Positions 47,133 to 59,033 of a stretch of DNA of 64,000 nt are shown here, piece by piece. The stretch covers positions 19,104,001-19,168,000 of the forward strand of contig CM053152.1 of NCBI GenBank assembly GCA_028571685.1, read 5' to 3'. How positions within the stretch are numbered: the stretch's first letter is position 1; every line of letters starts with the position of its first letter. The notes beneath the pieces were generated by a model, which worked only from the letters and a program-made list of their open reading frames with translations, made no database searches and was not told the DNA's origin. The stretch is from Heterohyrax brucei (Eukaryota > Chordata > Mammalia > Hyracoidea > Procaviidae). A program made the translations under genes and the position numbers.

Positions 47133-50129
47133 TTCTCTAGCTAAGTTTAATTTTGTCAAACTACTTTAAACCTCACTAAATCGCAAACTCTTCAATAACA
47201 TAAAAGGATAATAAGAATTCTTCATAAATTTATCTGAAGTTAAATTAGATAATACATAACAGTTTGAAACATCTATTATTAGTCAGACAATTGCAAGATT
47301 TATACTTTAAAAAATGAACTATGTCACAAAAACGAATTAAAAATTCAAGACAAACCACTTCTCTTCTATACGTTAACCTAAAAGAGTGCGAGAATTCCTT
47401 CTGAACACAGTGTGATGCCCCTACCTTTTCTCTGAGCTCAACAATGACACCCTTTCTCGGTGCACACACCTTCCCCTTACACCAAACACATATAATACTT
47501 CATCCCACAACCAAACACATCTTAAACTGATAACAAGCCTGGGAAACGCTGACCACACTAGAGGGTGAATAGGCTCAGTAGTGAAAGAGTCATCTTCCAT
47601 TCAACTACACGCAGGGTAGCAGAAGCAAGAGTGGCAGCAGAGCAAGGGATGCCCATGCAGCATACAGTTAAATGAGCATACACTCAGGGCAGGATTTAAT
47701 GACCAAAAGTAATCACCAATTTCATTATTTTTGCATATCTACCCCATAAACTTTAAGGCAACAATTATGTGGGAGAATTCTTTTTTCCCAGGTGTTCTCT
47801 GCTCAGTTACCCAGATAAATCAGTAAAGAAGGATATCCCACACCCATCTGCCTCTTATGTATGTGCATTTAACACAGAGTTCTCACATGCGGGAAACTTT
47901 TCCTACGTCTACTAAAGGATGTCCTCGCTCACAAAGGTGGGCAGAGTAACACAATTCTCATCTTTCCTACACTACACACTACACCAGTATGTTTTCGTTT
48001 TGTGCTACAACAGCTTCAGCGTCAATCAGTGAAGATATCACAACACACTAACATCTTTAGAGATGGAAACCTAGAACACTGAATGTGGTACCCGGCTGTG
48101 AGCAAGCTACTGTGTACATGCTCACCTTTGGTTTAAGATGCACAAGTGCCTTCACCCCATTACCTGAACCACGTTCTAAAGGGAACACTGCTCATAGTCC
48201 ACCCCTCCTACCACAATTTGCCCAATTCTGCACAGTAACTTTGCCATCCACCAGCTGCATTCTCCCAACTGGCTTTCATATAGTCTCCACAGCAACAATC
48301 CTACCTCTCCTGTCTAATCATTTCAGTAGTCATTTGATTTGCACAGGACAGGAGAGAAATATGTACCCAGGCGAAAATTTCAGGATGGTGTAAGCTCACA
48401 GCACTCCTCCTTTGGTCCAAATTTCACTATATTTGGGAGATAGGATTCAGTTTGTGGTATGACATTATAGCTGTTTAACTGATGACATCATATTCTCAGT
48501 TTGCCATTCTTTCTGGTTTACCTTTACTCCATCATCTCTGACCATGCATTTGTTTCATTTTTAAACATTTTAAAGCAAGTCCTATAAATAATTTAGTAAG
48601 ACCAACCCAATTCTAGCTATGGCAAAAGGCTTAAGTTGACCATGAAAAAAATTGCATAACCCCCAATACACAACTCTATTTCTAAAGACCTAACTCATTT
48701 CCAAATTTTTACTAACTCATTGTTAATTTATAGTCAAACTGTTAATATACATTGCTTTCAACTTATCAATAATCCCCATGAAGAGGCACTCTGCACTTTC
48801 AGTGGATATGATTTTAACATTTGCTTAAGTTTACAAACTTCATTCTTTTTTTTCTTTTAGATAATGAATCCTAAGAAAGAAGTCTGGAAAACTACAATTC
48901 TGACCAATGCCACAGAACTTCTTATTTAATCTAATCTGGAATAAATTCAGGCTGTACTCTTTGAGAAGAGAGGTTCTTGACTAAGAAATTACACTTAAAA
49001 GTTAACCATATTTATTCCAGATGACCACCTTCAATTTAGCCTTACCCAATGTGAAGAAAACTTTCATAAGCTTCACCACATGTATAGTTTATCAGTTGTT
49101 GATGACAAGGCAAAAGGAGGTTACCACCTCAAAATATGAATTTAGTCTGCAATGACACTTTAAAGCCTTTTATTTTATTTTTTAAACTAAGACAAATTTT
49201 CAAAACTATAGTACTACAGGCTTTTAAAAATCTGGCCTTTCTCTTAATCTCCTCTACTGAGCTACAATAAGTTCACATCCCAAACCAGAATCAACCACTA
49301 TGGTCATTTATATACTCAGTTAACTTACAGATTAGTAACCTACTTTGTGAAACTCTAATAATCCAAATTTACACAAGTCCTTAGCATTCCCCTATCTGAG
49401 ACTTACAAGATGACTAAATTCTCAGTTATGACCTCTCAGATGCAAGAGTTATCTGGTCAGGAGGGTAAAGGAAAAAAGAAGAAGGCCCGAGCCTCTTAGG
49501 ACCAAAGTGCACACCCAGGAAATAGAAACAGCTGTAGTAAGTGTAACTTGACAAGCATTCAGAGACTGAAAGTATTCCATCAAGTATTTTTAAATTCAGT
49601 TCCACAAAAGTCAACTGAGTTTTGCCTAGAAATTTTAACAAATATTTAGCTGGTGTGTATACAACTACTTGCTTCTCTGAATTGGAGGTTGGGGGTGGCA
49701 AACAGCACAAGGAGATCTGTTGGGTTTAAAGAAGTTTTTTTTTTTTTTAAGGGTAAATTTATTTTAAAAACTTTAAGAAACAACTGTCCTTAATCTAAAA
49801 GTTGTCATCTTTGTTCTACTCATAAGGTTAAAAACAAAAACATAATGCTATTTAGTTTGAAATTCAAGAGTTACCTTCTCCTTCACCTTATTTATTTATC
49901 ATGGATATCAAACGCCAGTGCAGTATTCTTATAATGTATTATAACTTCCAACCATCTTTCACAACTAATTAGGTTACACATGTCATGTCAAGATTATCTT
50001 TAGAACATTATCTTCAGAATTCATTCTGAGTGTTTAAACTTCCTTGAGAGAGGTACCTTTAACAAGCTTAACCTCAGTTTTGAAACAATGGTATTGTGAT
50101 ATACAAAAGAACAAAGGTACACAAATGCT
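47133..50129. other. Low-copy DNA, nothing recognised
   Basis: About 3 kb without a repeat I can name. Small open frames at 47245-47469 (-), 48085-48393 (+) and 49426-49710 (-) lack similarity to known proteins. There is a T-run at about 49736-49748. Confidence 0.5.
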
Positions 50130-51015
50130 TTTTTCTTTTTTTAAACTGTACTTTAAATGAAAGTTTACAAAACAACCTAGCTTCTCATTAAACGGTTAGT
50201 ACACAAATTGTTTTGTGACATTAGTTATCAAACCCAGGATACGTCAATACTATTCGTTTTCAACCTTGGGTAACCTACTGTAAGAATTCCTGTCCCCTTC
50301 TAGTCCCTGCCCCTGTACTATTATACTCCTTTAGTCTCCTTTTGTTTCATGGGCCTGTCGAATCTTCGGCTCAAGGGTGAACTTTGGCAGTGACCATGTT
50401 ACTGGGCCAAAAGAGTGTCTGTGCACCATACTCTCACACTTTCTCCAGTCTCTGTCCAGTCTGTAAGTCTACTTTCTGTGTGTGTTCTAATTCTGTTCTG
50501 CATTTTTTTCCAGCTCCATCCAGGACACTCTATCGTGATAAAGCAGTCAGGGCTGGAAGCCAGGCACCATCTAGTTGTACTGGACTCAGTCTGATGAAGG
50601 TCTAAGTAGATGTGGTCCATTAGTTTTCTGGACTAATCTTTCCCCTGTATCTTTAGTTTTCTTCTTTCTCCCTTGCTCACAAAGGAGTAAAACCTGCAGA
50701 GCATTTTAGATGGCCACTCACAGGCTTTTAAGAACACAGATGATACTCACTGAAGTAGAATGAAGAACATTTTCTTTATAAACTGTATCACATCAGTTGA
50801 GCTAGGTGTTCCCCAACAGTAGGCTCCACAGCCTCAATCTAGCAATTTTGTCCCTCGGGCAGCTTGGGTGTGTCTATGGTGCACCCAAGATCTTTCCTTA
50901 TACAAGCTATGTTAGCTTCCCCAGCTTTGTGTACTGTCTTACCCTCCACAAAAGGTATCACCTATCTATTGTCTATTTAGGGCACACAAATTCTTAAGTT
51001 ATACCTCTAAAAAGT
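50130..51015 (-). mobile_element. L1 3' UTR fragment, antisense
   Basis: A T-rich start (reversed poly(A), 50131-50144), then ACTTTAAATGAAAGTTTACA, CATGGGCCTGTCGAATCTTC, GGCACCATCTAGTTGTACTG and GGCTTTTAAGAACACAGATG. Read in reverse this parallels the L1-F 3' UTR (for example ATCAGAATTCTTAAAAACTA and GCTGCCATCTGAGAAGCATC). No ORF2 is attached, so it is a 5'-truncated insertion. The only sizeable L1 piece here on the - strand. The right border is approximate. Confidence 0.7.
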
Positions 51016-51182
51016 TTCATGCAGCCATATAAAGACAGGTATTGAGCTGCTATCGTATGCATGTTTACACAGATCCCAGTTCACTACTTCTGCTAGATAT
51101 GTTTGCTATTTGATTCATCAAGTCTAAATGAAAAATACAATTTTCACAACTATTAATTATTAATTCTTCTTTTAATGTTTTA

Positions 51183-52285
51183 GCCCACTGTTTCAGCCAG
51201 TCTATCAATTCGTCTTATTGAGGGTCTTCCTTATTTTCATTGACCCTCTGTTTTACCAAGCATGATGTCCTCCTCCAGGGATTGATCCCTTCTGACAACA
51301 TGTCCAAAGTATGTAACACAGTCTTGTCATCTTTGCTTCTAAGGGGCACTCTGGGTATACTGCTTCAGAACAGATTTGTTTTTTCTTTTGACAGGCAACG
51401 GTACATTTAACACTCCGCTCATAGACCACAATTCAAAGACATCAATTCTTCTTCTGTCTTCCTTATTCATCATTCAGTTTTTGCAGGCATATGATGTGAC
51501 TGAAAATATCATGGCTTGAGTCAGATACACCTTAGTCTTCAAGGTGACATTTTCACTTTTCAACAATTTAAATAGATCGTTTGCAGCAGATTTTCCCAAT
51601 ACAGTGTCTCTTTTCATTTCTGGACTGCTGATTCCATCAGCATTGATTGTGAAACCAAGTAAAATAAAATCCTTACAACCTCATTCCTTTCTCCATTTAA
51701 AATGGTATCGTTTACTGGTTCAGTTGTAAGGATTTCTGTTTTCTTGATGTTGAAATGCAATCCATACTGAAGGTTGTGCTCTTAGATTTTTATCAGTGTT
51801 TCAAATCTTCTTCACTCTTGTTTGCATGACACAGATTGTTAATGAGTCTTTCTCCAATCCTGATTCCTTATTCTTCTTCATATAGTCCAGCTCCTTGTAT
51901 TATTTGCTCTGTATACAGACTGAAAAGGTATGATGAAAAGATATAACCCTGACACACACTTTCTCTGATTTTAAACCATACAGTGTTCCCTTGTTCTGTT
52001 TGAACAATTGCCTTTTGATCTGTATACAATTTCCTCACGAGCACAATTAGGTGTTCTGGAATTCCCATTCTCCACAGTGTTATCCATAATTTGTTATGAT
52101 CCAAACAGTTCAATGCTTTTACATAGTCAATGAAACACAGGTAAACATCTTTCTGGTATTCTCTACTTTTAGCCAAGATCCATCAGACATCAGCAATGAT
52201 ATCCCTGGTTCCACATCCTCTTCTGAATCTGGCAACTCTTTGTCAATACACTATTGTAGTCATTTTTCAATGAGTTAGTAAAATG
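51183..52285 (-). mobile_element. RTE-clade LINE (BovB-like), antisense
   Basis: The - strand frame 52176-51868 encodes the RTE reverse transcriptase core. It reads VYLCFIDYVKALNCLDHNKL, where FID.. carries the first catalytic Asp (motif A), then MGIPEHLIVLVRKLYTDQKA, and SVCQGYIFSSYLFSLY (motif B, normally RQGC-LSP-LF). Downstream (51870-51183) the YADD region and the C-terminus are frameshifted. The 3' ~100 bases, including the shared tail, are missing, and the element is 5'-truncated near 52285. Inactive. Confidence 0.85.
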
Positions 52286-52867
52286 TTAAATGCATATGAT
52301 ACAGTAAGCTTTTATTTCAGAATGAACTTTTACAGATGCAGTGTCCAGTATGTTACTACCAGTTACATGTATCTTTTGGGTGCTTGAAATGTGATTGGTT
52401 CATTTTGAGATGGAAGGATAAAATATAAACCAAACTGAAAAACTTGGACGAAAAAATAAGATAAAATAACTCAGTAATAGTGCTTATACTGATTATGTGT
52501 TTAAATGACAATATTTTAGATATTAAATAAAATATATAAAAAATTAAAATAGTTCTTCTAAATATAGCCACCAGAAAATTTTACATCATAATTGTGACTT
52601 ATATTACATTCCTATCAGATAGTATGGTTTTACACACTAACTTTGGAATGGTCTATGAGCTAATTCAACCTCTGTCAGATTAAAATTAAAGTAGGACACA
52701 TATTCTTTTCCAAACTCCCTCATGTGTTCTAAGGGACTCAAAGGAAGGGAATAACAAAGTCACTTATTAAGAAAGTTATTGAAACACAAGACTCAACTCA
52801 TCACCTTTTAGCTTTATTTAACTCCTGGAAAACTTTCCTCTGCTTTACCCTTCCTGCTGTGCAATTT

Positions 52868-53455
52868 TCAACAAACCCTAGTTCTGTCTCCCAGGAGGAA
52901 TATACATGCTCTGTAAATCAACTGTGTGATGACAATCACCACTGCTGAGAAACTCCAAGCATCCAAAGAAACACACAAGTGGACAGCAGAGGGCAGAGAG
53001 ATAATTAATAGACAAGTAAATGCAAGATGAAGGTAAAGTATAGAATGTGTTATAAGGAAGTGCTGAGCCAAACAAAAGCAGAGGAACGTAGAAGATCTGA
53101 AGTTGGAAACGGGTGCAGTACCCAGGGGGTAAGGAACCCAGTTATATAGAGCATTCAGGAGTCTCAATGAGAAGATGAGATCTATAAACACACCTAAGCA
53201 GATGTAGAAATCAGCATAGCTGTAAGGGAGGTAGGAAGCCAGGCAAAGATGCAGCAGCTCCCCACAGGGGGCACAGCTGGCATGTTCCAAATGCAGTAAG
53301 GAAGCAGGCATACAGAAACAGGTGCAGATAGGAAGGAGGTCCCAGAGGTGATGGGTTGTAGCACATGGGGCCTCAAAGGGCATGCTGAGGACTACAGGAT
53401 TTATTATGAGATGAAGACCAGCTGAAGATTTTACACAGGGCATGATGTGCTCCAA
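52868..53455 (-). other. 195-codon open frame, probably fortuitous
   Basis: The longest uninterrupted frame in the window. The product is rich in Leu, Cys, Pro, Ser and His and starts MEHIMPCVKSSAGLHLIINP. It has several hydrophobic stretches, for example FTCLLIISLPSAVHLCVS. I recognise no family. Its first half lies over an L2 fragment read in the L2 sense direction, and L2 3' regions are non-coding. A chance ORF is the best reading. Confidence 0.3.
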
Positions 53456-53500
53456 TTATGTTTAGACAGAATCACTCTGGCTATTGCTCTGAAGATAGAC
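53215..53500 (-). mobile_element. L2 fragment, antisense
   Basis: On the + strand: CTGGCATGTTCCAAATGCAG, TAAGGAAGCAGGCATACAGA, GGGCCTCAAAGGGCATGCTG, GGATTTATTATGAGATGAAG and AATCACTCTGGCTATTGCT. These follow the reversed L2 3' region (GGAACAGCAAGGAGGCC, ATGCAGGGCCTTG, GGATTTTATCCTGAG). Confidence 0.6.
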
Positions 53501-54375
53501 TTCAGGAGCCAAGAGTTCAAAGTATTTAATTAAACCATATTAAACACTGTCGCAGCTGTAAACTAAGTAATAACAATTACAACAAAAAGGATAACAATAA
53601 GGTTTCTGATATCCACTGAGGGAGGTAGGATGTGGATAGCAAAGGTGAAAGAGGGAAAATCCACCATTTACTGGGAAGACAACTGAGTTACTCTGGTAGA
53701 CACTCTATTCCAGAGCACATGAGGAAGGCTTCCAGAGATGGTTTACAGGCGTAGATGCATGTGCTGTAGCTCTTTACTGCTGCCGTGCTTTGAAAGATAC
53801 ATGCTTTAGTAAGACTTTGACTTTTCTTTTCATATGAAAGAAACTATTTCCTTAATGACAAACAAATTACAACAATAACAATAAAACAAAAAGGATAAAC
53901 ACAATCAACCCCAGGAATTCTAACCTGACTTTACATTCTGGTAGGAAACATAACAGGTGCCTGGGTTGCTCTTAGATTACATCTAGCAGGAAAATGTGTG
54001 CATGTAAATAAAAATATTAATGTAGGTAAACATCAATAGAGAACTAATTTTCCCAGCTATCATTTCACTGAATAATGGTACTTGTGGGCATTCATGAATA
54101 ATGTATTACGTACCATGCAATTTATATGTAACACTGAATGTTGTGCCCTCATTAGGCAGCACTGGAAATCATTCCAGGGGCAAACTACAGATGAAAAGTG
54201 ACTTCAGTGCAAATATCCTTTTCTTGTCAGTCCATGGATAACTTACCAAGTGTCTCGTTAGATTCAAAAAACCGACTCAAAATGCTATTTGAAAAATGTT
54301 GTTTCAAATATGTTCAAGAACTCAATGACATTCTAAAATCCCAAACTTTCATTTTCTCATCTTACTGCACATATT

Positions 54376-54508
54376 AAAAAAAAAAAAAAAAAAAAAATGC
54401 CGTTACTTCTGACTCCTGCTCATGCTATAGGACATAAAAGAACTGCCCTATAGGGTTTCCGGGGAGTGGCAGATAGATTTGAACTGCTGACCTTTTGGTT
54501 AACAATCA
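54376..54508 (-). mobile_element. AfroSINE, antisense, with A-run
   Basis: A 22-base A-run (54376-54397; the reversed T-rich SINE end) is followed by the reversed tail TGCCGTTACTTCTGACTCCT, body ACTGCCCTATAGGGTTTCCG and head GACCTTTTGGTTAACAATC. The extreme head is missing and L1-G begins immediately after. Confidence 0.8.
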
Positions 54509-54510
54509 AT

Positions 54511-55877
54511 CTGTGAAAATGTCTATTCTAATCAAAGCAATCTACATATACAATGCAATCCCAATACAAATTTCACTGTCATTTTTCAATGAGATGGAGA
54601 AAGAGATCAATAACTTTGTTTGGAAAAAGAAAGCCTAGATAAGTAAACCACTAATGAAGAAGAGGAACACAGTAGGAGGCCTCAAATTACCTGACTTTAG
54701 AATCTATTACCCTACCATGGTAGCACAACAGCATGGTACAGGTACAAAAAAAGATATATAGACCAATGGAACAGAACAGAGAACTCAGAAATATCACCAT
54801 CCTCGTATAAACAGTTGATATTTGACAAAGCCCCTAAGACTGTAAACTGGGGTAAAAATAGTCTCTTTAACAAATGGTGTTGGCAAAATTGGATATCTAC
54901 CTGCAAAAAATGAAACAAGACCCATATCTCACACCGTATACAAAAACTACCTCAAAATGGGTGAAAGACCTGAATATCAAACCTAAAATATTAAAGATCA
55001 AGCAACAAAAATCAGGGTCAATGATGGAAGTGTTAATACACAGCTTAGACAGACTTCAAAATCTGACAAAGCATTATCCACAGAAAATAGATAAATGGGA
55101 ACTACTAAGAAGCAAACACTTTTGCTCATCAAAAGACGTTACAAAAGAGTTAAAAGACCACCTACAGAAGGGGAAAAAATATTTGTCAACTGTATGTCAG
55201 ACTGATGTCTGATCTCCATAGTCTACAAGGTACTGCAAAATATCAACAAGAAAAAGGTAAACAACCCAATTAAGACATGGGCAATGGAGCTGGGAAGACA
55301 CTTCAACAGAAAGGACATCCAGGCAGCCAAAAGGCACATGAGAAAATGCTCACTATCATTAGCTATTAAAGAAATCCAAATAAAAACTACAGTGAGATAC
55401 CACTTCACCCCAACAAGCCTGTCCATGATTCCAAAAACACAAAATAATAAAGCTGGAGAGGCTGAGGAAAGACTGGAACTCTCCTACACTGCTGATGGGA
55501 ATGCAAAATGTGGCAACCTCTTTGGAAAACAATTTGGTGGTTTCCTAAAAAGTGAGAAGTAGAAATATGATATGATCCAGCAATGTCACTACTTGGAACA
55601 TATCCTACAGAAATAAGGGCTGTCACATGAACAGATACACGCACACCAGTGTAAATTACAGCACATTTCACAATAGCACAAAACATGGCATCAACCTATT
55701 TGCCTATCAACAGATGAAAGGATAAACAGTGATATATATACACAGCGGAACACTATGCAATGATAACTAACAAGGAGGACTTTAAGAAACATCTCACAAG
55801 CTGGTCAACTAGAAGATATGCTAAGTGAAATAGGTCAGCTGCAGAAAGGAAAATACTGTGTAAGACCACTATTATAA
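54511..55877 (+). pseudogene. L1-G ORF2 C-terminal remnant
   Basis: The longest open piece, 54874-55212, reads [20 protein letters not shown] and then HPQKIDKW-type sequence (here HYPQKIDKWELLRSKHFCSS). A second, 55284-55562, reads AKRHMRKCSLSLAIKEIQIK and ends in a decayed knuckle (NNKAGEAEERLELSYTADGN, with the Cys pattern lost). Stop TAA at 55875-55877. This region of ORF2 follows the RT and contributes to RNA binding in active L1s. Inactive. Confidence 0.86.
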
Positions 55878-56845
55878 GGACTTAACAAAGGACTCATACA
55901 CAGAAGAACAGACTCTCTGATGGCTACAAGAGTGAGGAGGGAGGGAGAAAGTTGGTCATAGACTATACAGTTGATAGGAAATGTGTTAGGTGAAGGGAGG
56001 GACACCTCGCAGTACAAGACAGATCAGCATAACTGGACTACACTATAAGCTAAAACATCATCTCAATTCAACCCAACACCTCAACAATAGAGGAACAGGG
56101 GCAAGGATCTGGGGACCATGTTTTCAGGAGACACAGAGGTCAAATGGCATAACTTGCCATTTGCTAAGACAGTCTTCTGCGTACTGCATCAGTGATTAGC
56201 ATCTGGAGACTTAAAAGTCAGCAAGCTGACACATGAGGAATATCAACTTCTCCAAAACCACCTGGAACAGATGATGACTCAGAACATCAAAGACATGAGC
56301 AAAAATGAGCCCAAGTGACAGAAGGACCCATGAAATTTGGGAGACTACATCAGCATGAAACCAGAAGAACCAGATAGTGCACAGCCACCACCAAAGACAG
56401 CCTTGATAGGGGACACAATGTACAGTCCCTGATGTAGCATGAGAAAAAGAGCTGTGAAGATCAACAACTCTACTAAAAGACCAGAATTGATGATGTGACA
56501 ACCTGGGATCACGGCCCCCTAGACTTGCTGCTGGCCCAGACCTGAAACCAGTACTGAGGTCAACATTTCAGATAAAGAATGGACTACTCACAGGGACACA
56601 GAGTGACCACATGGCATGTGTACTTCATGGCTAATACATTTATACAAGGCTGTTCTACTGGTTTCTTTCCACAGGGGAGAAGAGAGCACGGAGAGGAGGG
56701 TACAGGTGTTCATTAAGACAATTCTAGACAGAGAGTAAAAAGGAGGAGTGTGCTGTCACGGGAGGAGGAGAGACAATACGAGTTATAGAGAGATGGGCAT
56801 GCAAAACTGACTTGGAGTATATATTTTCACTTAATCATAAAAAAA
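54511..56845 (+). mobile_element. L1-G: 5'-truncated LINE-1
   Basis: Starts in the post-RT part of ORF2 (CTGTGAAAATGTCTATTCTA), almost the same point where this window enters L1-A, and ends with a ~970-bp 3' UTR and a poly(A) run (about 56834-56845). Same 3' UTR type as L1-A, C, D and E. No convincing target-site duplication. Confidence 0.9.
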
Positions 56846-57339
56846 AAAAAACAACTGGTTGATCCTAGTCCTTATTACCAGCAGCATTAGACACCAATAG
56901 TGCAGATGTAAAACTCACCAGAGATCTTTAAGGAACAGGGACACACTTTCCTGACAAACACAAAGGGGTTGCTGTCAATTACCTGCCAGGTTCAGTGCAT
57001 GTAGCAAATACCTGGGCCTGTAATCACCCATGCTCATACAGAATTACAGTGGAGGGCCTGGATGACACATTTGGTGACTGACTACCAAGATACCTGGGCT
57101 AAATCCATGCAACAAAAGTAAACAGGCTTGTAGCCTCACATACATAGCACTGGCTCTAACCACCTGATGACATGACATAAGAGCTTCAAAAGCACCAAAC
57201 ATCAAAAAACTCCCATGACTAGCCAATTGGGGTATTTCAAAATAAGAAGCTAGGACATGGTAAGCAAACAAAGAATAGTTAATAATATAATAATTTATTG
57301 ATTGCTGAAAGTATCAAATCACATAAAGATGCAGAGAGA
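56846..57339. other. Between L1-G and L1-H ORF1; possible old L1-H 5' UTR
   Basis: No clear L1 start motif. ACCTGGGCC near 57010 and ACCTGGGCT near 57091 recur about 81 bases apart, like the 80-bp period in the L1-F 5' UTR, but two weak anchors are not enough to call monomers. Confidence 0.35.
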
Positions 57340-58240
57340 CTATGATGGCTTCAGAAAGCTCCCAAAATATACAATCACAAAATCTTCTATATGAATAGAA
57401 CATTCTGGAATTCTTCAAGCAAGATACAAAAGATTAATTTACAGAACTCTTAAAGAGGTCAAGAAGGAGATCAGGCAAAACAGTACAAGCCAAGGAAGAC
57501 ACAGTAATTGAGGAATATAACAAGTTTAGAGTAGAGCATAATGACAAATTGAACAGGCTGTAAGAATCCACAGTACGGATTTAGAAGATTAATAAAAATT
57601 TTAGAACTATACAACTCAAGAGAAATTCAAATGAGGAGAATTTAAGCAATGGAAGTCAGAATTAGTGAGACTGAAGATAAATCAATTCATATCAATGTAT
57701 TTGAGGAAAAAATTAGATATAAGCATTTTTTAAAAGATGAAGACACTGTAAGAATTCAGAGGTTCCACCAAAAGATATAATCTATGAGTGATACAGTGTC
57801 AGACCAGGAAAGATACCAGAAATAGAGAATTACATAAGATTTATTATCAGAAAACTTCTCTGATATCATGAAAACAAGGAAAATATCTATTCAAGATGAT
57901 CATCAAATGCCATACAAGACAGATTACAAAAAAGTCACAGACATATTATAATCAAATTTGCCAAAACCAAAGATAAAGAAATAATTTTTAGTGTGATTAG
58001 GGATAAACAAAGAGTTATCCAGAAAGGAGAGACAATAACACTAAGCTTGGACAACAAAGCAGAAACCAAGCAAGCAAGAATACAATGGGATGAAATATAT
58101 AAACACTGGAAGAAAAAAATTCCCAGACAAGAATTATATATCTAGAAAATTGTCTCTCAAATATGATGTAAGACTAGGACATTTCCAAGTAAACAAGAAT
58201 TTGCAAAAAACAAACCAAAATTAAAAGAAATGCTAAAAGC
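57340..58240 (+). pseudogene. L1-H ORF1 pseudogene
   Basis: The coiled-coil region (57400-57830) has no long open frame. The RRM region reads LLSENFSDIMKTRKISIQDD around 57841-57900 (P of ENFP is Ser). The C-terminal block near 58140 reads SRKLSLKYDVRLGHF, where YPAKL is no longer intact. It is more diverged than the ORF1 copies in L1-C and L1-E. Inactive. Confidence 0.75.
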
Positions 58241-59001
58241 AGTCTTCTGTTTAGAAAATCAGTAACATCAAATAACAACTCAAGACTACAGCAGAAGGCA
58301 CAGCAACCACCTATCAACCCAGAGGAAATCAAAGCTAAAATACAGAAAATAGGGAAACTAAGATGTCATTATATAAAAGATGAGAAAATTATAACAAAAA
58401 TGAGAGGCTAAAAAACTTACTCATAAGCCTTTCACATGGAGATCAACTCACAGTGACATAAAGACATAGAAGACTACTTTAACCTTAGAAAAACTGGGTA
58501 AATATTGAGCTAACTACAAAGGCAACTAATAAGCCTACACATCAAAATAAAAAACAAGAAAAAGGTAAAAACTCAGCAAATGCATAATCAACAGCAATGA
58601 AAGAGATGAAAATACACACAGAAAAACAATTCAGCATAGAAAATGAAGTAGAATAATAAATTATCAACACCTAAAAAGCATCAAAATGAAAGGCCTAAAC
58701 ACTTACTTATCAATAATTATGCTGAAAGCAAATGGATTAAATGCACCAATAAAGAAATATAGAACAGCAGACCAGATTAAAAAAAAATCAGTTCATCTGT
58801 GTGGTAGCTACAACATACATACCTTAGATGTAAAGACACAAACAAACTGAAATTCAAAGGATGGAAAAATATATCAAATAAGCAACATTCATTAAAAAAG
58901 CAGGAGTGACAATATTAATTTCTGACAATAGTAAAATCCACTGCAATGGTTAAGGAGGGACAATAAATAACAATTAAAGGGTCAATACACCAGGACAACA
59001 C

Positions 59002-59033
59002 AGCGAAGCCAAGTACCGCTGAGTCGGATCTGA
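59002..59033 (-). mobile_element. 32-bp SINE-tail fragment inside L1-H endonuclease
   Basis: AGCGAAGCCAAGTACCGCTG then AGTCGGATCTGA resembles a reversed AfroSINE-type tail. It sits between GGACAACAC and GCATATTAAATAC, the same place in ORF2 as the fragment at 39464 in L1-F. Confidence 0.6.

Larger units (their letters stand above)
52286..54375. other. Low-copy DNA with an L2 fragment
   Basis: Outside the L2 entry nothing is recognised. A-T rich near 52440-52560. Confidence 0.5.

Noticed and set aside
47245..49710. Small frames (74, 102 and 94 codons) in otherwise unannotated DNA
   Set aside because: Isolated, on mixed strands, without similarity to any family I know.
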